From the NCBI RefSeq assembly GCF_014202415.1, contig NZ_JACHGR010000011.1, forward strand, positions 62,001 to 126,000: a stretch of DNA of 64,000 nucleotides. The letters run 5' to 3'. The notes beneath the pieces were generated by a model that was not told the DNA's origin, did no database searches, and saw nothing but the letters and a program-made list of their open reading frames with translations. Positions 59,253 through 64,000 of this stretch are shown one piece after another. The position numbers and the translations under genes are program-made. Origin of the DNA: Tolumonas osonensis. Lineage in GTDB: Bacteria; Pseudomonadota; Gammaproteobacteria; Enterobacterales; Aeromonadaceae. Each line of letters starts with the position of its first letter. Position 1 is the stretch's first letter.

Positions 59253-60016
59253 GTAAGAAATTATTAGAAGTCTCTGATCTGTCCATGCGTTTTGGTGGCC
59301 TGCTGGCCGTCAATGGTGTGGCGCTACAGTTAAAAGAAAAAGAAATTGTCTCGATCATCGGGCCGAACGGTGCAGGTAAAACGACCGTCTTCAACTGTCT
59401 GACCGGTTTCTATAAACCCACCAACGGCGTGATCCGGTTCAATGGTGAGGAAATTCAGGGCCTGCCGGGACATGAGATTGCCCGTAAGGGGGTTGTGCGG
59501 ACCTTCCAGCATGTGCGTCTGTTTAAAGAAATGACGGTACTGGAAAACCTGCTGGTGGCTCAGCATCGTCATATCAACAATAATTTCTTTGCCGGGTTGC
59601 TGAAGACGCCATCGTTCCGCCGGGCGGAAAAAGAGGCGCTGGAACGGGCTAAATTCTGGCTGGATACCATCGGCCTGACCGATCTGGCGAACCGGGCGGC
59701 GGGTAATCTGGCGTATGGTCAGCAGCGGCGTCTGGAGATTGTCCGTTGTATGTGTACCAAACCGACGATCCTGATGCTGGATGAGCCGGCGGCTGGTCTG
59801 AACCCGAAAGAAACGGAAGATCTGAATAATCTGATCCGCCAGTTGCGCGATGAGTTTGATGTGTCTGTCCTGCTGATCGAACATGATATGAAGCTGGTCA
59901 TGGATATTTCTGACTATATCTATGTGGTGAATCAGGGCACTCCACTGGCAGACGGTAAACCGGCTGCGGTGCGTGACAATCCGGCCGTTATCAAGGCCTA
60001 TCTGGGCGAGTCGTAG
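59249..60016 (+). CDS. livG: Branched-chain amino acid ABC ATPase LivG
   Basis: 255-residue ATPase. Walker [10 protein letters not shown], the signature region reading [14 protein letters not shown] (YGQQR in place of LSGGQ, usual for LivG), Walker [13 protein letters not shown] and switch His in IEHDMKLVM. Starts [17 protein letters not shown] inside the livM stop (ATGA). Heterodimerises with LivF. Confidence 0.96.
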   Translation: MSKKLLEVSDLSMRFGGLLAVNGVALQLKEKEIVSIIGPNGAGKTTVFNCLTGFYKPTNGVIRFNGEEIQGLPGHEIARKGVVRTFQHVRLFKEMTVLENLLVAQHRHINNNFFAGLLKTPSFRRAEKEALERAKFWLDTIGLTDLANRAAGNLAYGQQRRLEIVRCMCTKPTILMLDEPAAGLNPKETEDLNNLIRQLRDEFDVSVLLIEHDMKLVMDISDYIYVVNQGTPLADGKPAAVRDNPAVIKAYLGES

Positions 60017-60025
60017 GAGAAAGTC

Positions 60026-60730
60026 GTGTTAGAAATTAAAAACGTCTCTACCTATTACGGTAAGATTGCGGCACTGAACAATGTCAGCGTGCATATCAAC
60101 CAAGGGGAGATCGTCTCTCTGATCGGTGCTAACGGTGCCGGCAAAACCACATTGCTGATGACCATCTGTGGTGATCCGAAACCGTCTGCGGGGCAGATTA
60201 TTTTTGAAGGCCGGGATATTACACAGGATTCCACCTCAGCCATCATGCGGGGCGACATTGCGATTGTACCGGAAGGGCGTCGTATTTTTTCCCGTCTGAC
60301 GGTAGAGGAAAATCTCAGCATGGGCGCATTCTTTATCAATGATAAAGCGGAAAAAGCCCGGCTGATGGAAGAAGTCTTTGCGCTGTTCCCACGACTGAAA
60401 GAACGTATCAGCCAGCGTGCCGGTACCATGTCCGGTGGTGAGCAGCAAATGCTGGCCATTGGCCGTGCACTGATGAGTAAACCACGCCTGCTGTTTCTGG
60501 ATGAGCCATCGCTGGGACTGGCACCACTGGTGATTCAGCAGATCTTCGATATTATCGAGGAGTTACGCGACCGGGGCATGACGATTTTCCTGGTGGAACA
60601 GAACGCGAATCAGGCACTGAAGCTTGCGGATCGCGGTTATGTGCTGGAAACCGGACGTATTGTTCTGGAGGATACCGGCGCGGCCTTGCTGGCGAATCCA
60701 GCCGTGCGTAATGCGTATCTGGGCGGTTAA
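60026..60730 (+). CDS. livF: Branched-chain amino acid ABC ATPase LivF
   Basis: 234-residue ATPase starting at GTG (60026) with TAGGAGAAAG upstream. Walker A GANGAGKTT, signature MSGGEQQMLAIGRALM, Walker B LLFLDEPSLGLAPL and FLVEQNANQALKLADRGYVL. Last gene of the livKHMGF set. No strong terminator follows; an unpaired T-run occurs at 60751-60758. Confidence 0.95.
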   Translation: MLEIKNVSTYYGKIAALNNVSVHINQGEIVSLIGANGAGKTTLLMTICGDPKPSAGQIIFEGRDITQDSTSAIMRGDIAIVPEGRRIFSRLTVEENLSMGAFFINDKAEKARLMEEVFALFPRLKERISQRAGTMSGGEQQMLAIGRALMSKPRLLFLDEPSLGLAPLVIQQIFDIIEELRDRGMTIFLVEQNANQALKLADRGYVLETGRIVLEDTGAALLANPAVRNAYLGG

Positions 60731-60799
60731 TTATTTTCAAAATTAGATCTTTTTTTTAACAATCGGGTAAACTGGTGCCATACCTCTGAGGAGATAGCG

Positions 60800-61120
60800 A
60801 TGACACAGTTTACCCGCATTTCTTTACAGCAAGCCGCTGAGCTGCTGAAACAGCCAGCTGTTTGTCTGGCTGATATCCGTGATTCTGCATCTTTCAATGC
60901 TGCGCATGTTGAAGGTGCCTACCATCTGACTAACGATTCGCTGGTACAATTCACACAACAGGTGGCAAGAAAGACGCCTGTGCTGGTGATGTGCTATCAC
61001 GGTAATAGCAGTCAGGGCGTCGCTAACTATCTGACCAGTATTGGTTATGAAAAAGTTTACAGTGTGGACGGTGGTTTCGAAGGCTGGCGACATGTTTATC
61101 CTTTTATGGCAACGTTATGA
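60800..61120 (+). CDS. glpE: Thiosulfate sulfurtransferase GlpE (single-domain rhodanese)
   Basis: 106-residue cytoplasmic rhodanese. LADIRDSASFNAAHVEGAYH and the active-site loop MCYHGNSSQGVANYL with Cys65, the same number as in E. coli. Transfers sulfur from thiosulfate to acceptors such as cyanide or thioredoxin. GAGGAGATAG precedes the ATG. Stop overlaps glpG start by 4 bp. glpR and glpD, its usual neighbours in E. coli, are absent here. Confidence 0.94.
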   Translation: MTQFTRISLQQAAELLKQPAVCLADIRDSASFNAAHVEGAYHLTNDSLVQFTQQVARKTPVLVMCYHGNSSQGVANYLTSIGYEKVYSVDGGFEGWRHVYPFMATL

Positions 61121-61944
61121 TTCCGCTGATTCAACTGGATGATCCTCATCTGGCTCAGATGCTGGCAGACTATATGCGGTCACAAAATCTGCCCTGCCAG
61201 ATCCAAAGCACAGAAACCGGCGTATCCCTCTGGTTACTGGATGAAAACAAGCTTTCTGCTGCAGAGCGGGAGGTACAACGTTTTATCCGGGAACCATACC
61301 ATCCTCGTTATAGCGAAGCGTCCTGGCAGCAGGAAAAGCCTGCGACGTGGCAGTCTGCGACCGATTCCGGTTTAATGGCAGAGTTACTGTTGCAATCCCG
61401 GCCACTGATGCTGAGCATTACACTCGTCATGCTGGGAGTGTTTCTGCTGTATTGGCTGGCGATTCCTGTGGAGACCTGGCTGGCGTTTGAATGGCCGTGG
61501 CAACGAGGCCAAATCTGGCGGCTGTTCACACCGGTGTTTTTGCATTTTTCTGTCCTGCATTTGTTATTCAATCTTGCCTGGTGGTGGTATCTCGGTGGCC
61601 GGACGGAACAACGTTATGGGGTGTTCAAACTTGCGGTGCTGCTTATCTCCGGTGCGTTGATCCCGAATGTCTTACAGGCAATGGTTTCAGATACGCTATT
61701 TGGTGGCATGTCCGGAGTAACCTATGCACTGGTGGGTTATTTATGGCTCCGGGAAAGAAATTTCACAGACAAGTCACAAATCACGGTCTCGAACGGTCTG
61801 TTTATTTTTATGCTTTGCTGGCTGATACTGGGCTTTACTCATCTGTTGGGGTTTAATACGGCAAATCTGGCCCATTTGGGTGGTCTGCTGGTTGGACTGA
61901 GCCAGGGATGGTGGGATGATCAGCACTCTGCATCCCGGACATGA
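61117..61944 (+). CDS. glpG: Rhomboid intramembrane protease GlpG
   Basis: 275 residues (E. coli 276). Soluble N-terminal cytoplasmic domain to about 85, then six TM helices. Catalytic Ser199 in GGMSGVTYAL and His253 in NLAHLGGLLVG; FTPVFLHFSVLHLLFNLAWW holds the oxyanion His and Asn. Cleaves single-pass membrane proteins. Translationally coupled to glpE. A hydrophilic linker around residues 65-85 separates the domains. Confidence 0.94.
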   Translation: MIPLIQLDDPHLAQMLADYMRSQNLPCQIQSTETGVSLWLLDENKLSAAEREVQRFIREPYHPRYSEASWQQEKPATWQSATDSGLMAELLLQSRPLMLSITLVMLGVFLLYWLAIPVETWLAFEWPWQRGQIWRLFTPVFLHFSVLHLLFNLAWWWYLGGRTEQRYGVFKLAVLLISGALIPNVLQAMVSDTLFGGMSGVTYALVGYLWLRERNFTDKSQITVSNGLFIFMLCWLILGFTHLLGFNTANLAHLGGLLVGLSQGWWDDQHSASRT

Positions 61945-61982
61945 TACCGGCAGATTAGCCCGGTTAGTTTGGTGTTAGTGAA

Positions 61983-62558
61983 TTGTCAAAAGTAAACCAT
62001 GGTTCGTTAAGTACACTTACTCCGCAAGGCCGGCTATTACCGTATACCGGTCATTTAGATGCTCTCTGCTGGTCTTCTGCCGCTGCGCTTCCGCTGAAGA
62101 AAGCGCAGACCGACTGGTTATTGTTTTCCGGCTCGTTAACTGCCAGGTTACAGCAACACACGGATGCGCTGTCCTTGCAATTGTTGACATCCGGTTGGCA
62201 GCCGGATGAACAAATACCCGGCCGGCTGGTTCGTCAGGTATTATTGTCCGATGGACAACATCCCTGGATCTGGGGGTTAACTCAGGTGGATGCCAGTCAG
62301 CTTCAGCAGGAAGCCGATCTGTTGCATTGGTCAGCGCAACCGCTGGGGGTTTTGTTGTTTGCAGAAGAGCAGGCTTCGGTGAGACAGTTTGAGATCGCCG
62401 ACTTTGCAGCAAGTGCGGAGTTTTGCAGTATGTTACCGCAGTGGGGATGTAGCGTTCGACGACCACTCTGGGGACGGCGTTCCGTCTTACAGTTCCGTTC
62501 CTGCCGGTTATTACTGACAGAAGTTTTTTTACCTGAACACCCGATGTATGGAGTGTAA
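61983..62558 (+). CDS. ubiC: Chorismate pyruvate-lyase
   Basis: 191-residue enzyme removing pyruvate from chorismate to give 4-hydroxybenzoate, the first step of ubiquinone synthesis. [20 protein letters not shown] matches the first conserved block. [20 protein letters not shown] then LPEHPMY is the family C-terminus with the active-site Arg and Glu. No ATG is available at the start; the TTG at 61983 is the only plausible initiator and its ribosome binding site is weak, so translation may be low. 2 bp before ubiA. Confidence 0.88.
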   Translation: MSKVNHGSLSTLTPQGRLLPYTGHLDALCWSSAAALPLKKAQTDWLLFSGSLTARLQQHTDALSLQLLTSGWQPDEQIPGRLVRQVLLSDGQHPWIWGLTQVDASQLQQEADLLHWSAQPLGVLLFAEEQASVRQFEIADFAASAEFCSMLPQWGCSVRRPLWGRRSVLQFRSCRLLLTEVFLPEHPMYGV

Positions 62559-62560
62559 GC

Positions 62561-63427
62561 ATGATGCCGGTTATTCCTTCGCAATGGCAACCATATTGGC
62601 AATTGGCCCGTCTGGATAAACCGATCGGCACATTATTGTTACTCTGGCCGACATTGTGGGCATTGTGGCTGGCGTCTGCCGGCATGCCATCTTTTTCTCT
62701 GCTGGTGATTTTTACCGCCGGCGTTTTTGTCATGCGTTCGGCCGGTTGCGTGATCAATGATTATGCGGATCGTCGTTTTGATGGTCATGTCAAAAGAACG
62801 GCATCACGGCCACTCCCTGCGGGACGGTTGACCGCATTCCGAGCCCTGTTGTTCTTTCTGTTGCTGGTGTTGCTGGCATTTGCTCTCGTCTGGCAATTGA
62901 ACCCGTTCACGATTTATCTCTCCGTGGGCGGCTTGTTGCTGGCAGCCATTTATCCATTTATGAAGCGAGTGACGTCATTGCCGCAAGTGATATTGGGCAT
63001 GGCCTTTTCCTGGTCTATCCCGATGGCTTATGGTGCGGTAAACGGGCAACTGAGTATCACCTGCTGGCTACTGTTTCTGGCCAATCTCTTATGGACGGTA
63101 GCCTATGACACCATGTATGCCATGGTGGATCGCGACGATGATTTAAAGATCGGTGTCAGGTCGACGGCCATTTTATTTGGTGAGAACGATCGCCTGTATA
63201 TTGCATTATTGCAGTTGGGGACATTGAGCTTGCTGGTGCTGGCAGGCTGGCTGGAGCAGCTGAATATCAGCTATTTCATATCATTGTTATTGGCGGCAGG
63301 TTTCTTTCTTTATCAGCAATGGCTGATTCGTCACCGGCAGCGGGAAGCGTGTTTCCGTGCCTTTTTGAATAATAACTGGGTTGGCATGCTGATTTTTGGT
63401 GGCGTTGTGCTGGCCTGCATCAGATAA
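62561..63427 (+). CDS. ubiA: 4-hydroxybenzoate octaprenyltransferase
   Basis: 288-residue inner-membrane prenyltransferase with about eight to nine TM helices. Two aspartate-rich motifs bind the prenyl diphosphate through magnesium: [15 protein letters not shown] and [36 protein letters not shown] is the usual N-terminus. ATGATG gives two possible starts (62561, 62564). Co-transcribed with ubiC. Confidence 0.95.
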   Translation: MMPVIPSQWQPYWQLARLDKPIGTLLLLWPTLWALWLASAGMPSFSLLVIFTAGVFVMRSAGCVINDYADRRFDGHVKRTASRPLPAGRLTAFRALLFFLLLVLLAFALVWQLNPFTIYLSVGGLLLAAIYPFMKRVTSLPQVILGMAFSWSIPMAYGAVNGQLSITCWLLFLANLLWTVAYDTMYAMVDRDDDLKIGVRSTAILFGENDRLYIALLQLGTLSLLVLAGWLEQLNISYFISLLLAAGFFLYQQWLIRHRQREACFRAFLNNNWVGMLIFGGVVLACIR

Positions 63428-63443
63428 GTTTAATGATCGGCCT

Positions 63444-63497
63444 TTGTTTTTATACAAATAACTGTATATACTCACAGTTATCTGTATAAAAACACAG
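63444..63497 (+). promoter_or_regulatory. lexA promoter with tandem SOS boxes
   Basis: TTGTTT (63444-63449), 17 bp, TATACT (63467-63472). Box 1, CTGTATATACTCACAG (63462-63477), covers the minus-10. Box 2, CTGTATAAAAACACAG (63482-63497), lies over the start region. Both match CTGT-N8-ACAG exactly. Two boxes 20 bp apart are typical of lexA autoregulation. Confidence 0.95.
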
Positions 63498-63506
63498 GCT
63501 TATCTC

Positions 63507-64000
63507 ATGAAGCAACTTACTCCCCGTCAGGCCGAAGTTCTGGCCCTTATCCGTTCAGCAGTACAGCAAACCGGTATGCCTCCGACACGGGCTGAAATTG
63601 CTTCCGAACTAGGATTTAAATCGGCAAATGCAGCAGAAGAGCATCTGAAAGCCTTGGCCCGGAAAGGTGTCATCAGAATGATGCCGGGCACCTCCCGGGG
63701 AATTCAGCTGCTGGCTGATGAGACTGACGAGGAAGAGACCGGGTTGCCGTTAATTGGCCAGGTGGCTGCCGGAGAGCCGATTCTGGCACAGCAACATATT
63801 GAAACCCATTATCAGATTGATGGCTCCTTATTCCATCCCCGAGCCGATTTTCTGTTGCGGGTGCATGGTATGAGCATGAAAAACATCGGCATTCTCGACG
63901 GTGACCTGTTAGCGGTGCATAAGACAACTCAGGTGAGTAACGGACAGGTGGTTGTCGCCCGGGTAGGGGAGGATGAAGTCACCGTGAAACGTTTTGAACG
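63507..64000 (+). CDS. lexA: SOS repressor LexA (C-terminus cut by window edge)
   Basis: The first 164 codons of about 205. N-terminal winged helix [20 protein letters not shown] then [20 protein letters not shown]. Autocleavage bond in QVAAGEP (Ala88-Gly89), catalytic Ser123 in [10 protein letters not shown] and Lys161 in DEVTVKR. The loop between Ser and Lys has one residue more than E. coli. RecA-stimulated self-cleavage induces the SOS regulon. Autoregulated through the two boxes upstream. Confidence 0.96.
   Translation, partial: MKQLTPRQAEVLALIRSAVQQTGMPPTRAEIASELGFKSANAAEEHLKALARKGVIRMMPGTSRGIQLLADETDEEETGLPLIGQVAAGEPILAQQHIETHYQIDGSLFHPRADFLLRVHGMSMKNIGILDGDLLAVHKTTQVSNGQVVVARVGEDEVTVKRFE

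Noticed and set aside
62017-62757. 246-codon open frame on the minus strand across ubiC and ubiA
   Set aside because: Overlaps two conserved genes and shows only low-complexity, non-family sequence.

Overview
The window is bacterial chromosome from a gammaproteobacterium. The evidence is the complete S10-spc-alpha ribosomal cluster in the enteric order, PspF/PspABC, CsrB-type sRNAs, metJ/metBL, glpEG, and lexA with tandem SOS boxes. Moderate GC, KefG-type potassium efflux, a KdkA Kdo kinase and the argE/argCBFH layout suggest the Aeromonadales, perhaps a Tolumonas-like species. That placement is inference, not a database result.

Layout. Positions 1-2.1 kb hold glycerol uptake (glpF, partial glpK) and a small membrane protein, and 2.1-3.7 kb an oxidoreductase with a HAD phosphatase. 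At 3.8-8.6 kb lies an orphan type VI secretion island: vgrG, a DUF4123 adaptor, an AT-rich cargo protein and a small membrane-anchored protein that is probably its immunity partner. From 8.6 to 18 kb follow a gamma carbonic anhydrase, a COG0523 GTPase, an extremely acidic 60-residue protein, a kefG-kefB-uspA operon, oligopeptidase B, a YfcZ-family protein and wrbA. Two CsrB/CsrC-type regulatory RNAs (16.8-17.3 and 20.9-21.2 kb) share an identical 18-bp upstream element. Between them sits the phage shock locus with a clear sigma-54 promoter. A yecH-like gene, a PagL-like lipid A deacylase, a MarC-family protein and ppc follow.

Arginine biosynthesis (argE divergent from argC-B-F-H) spans 25.7-31.3 kb with tandem ARG boxes between the divergent genes. 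The ribosomal cluster (rpsJ to rplQ, including secY, rpmJ and rpoA) fills 31.4-45.3 kb, with an S10-type leader and an S4/alpha-type leader ending in a GTG start for rpsM. Next come a GNAT acetyltransferase and metJ/metB/metL with three tandem met boxes. Then acyP, mutM and coaD, a PA2779/PA2778-type pair, and convergent kdkA/waaA for the Kdo inner core. The livKHMGF branched-chain amino acid transporter has a terminator hairpin after the binding-protein gene. glpE-glpG, ubiC-ubiA and the start of lexA close the window.

Most of the window is conserved housekeeping sequence. The least ordinary parts are the type VI cargo protein, which shows a caspase-like (clan CD) His-Gly/Ala-Cys pattern, and the paired Csr RNAs. 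The first Csr RNA is built from four tandem units of about 57 nt whose hairpins show compensatory changes.
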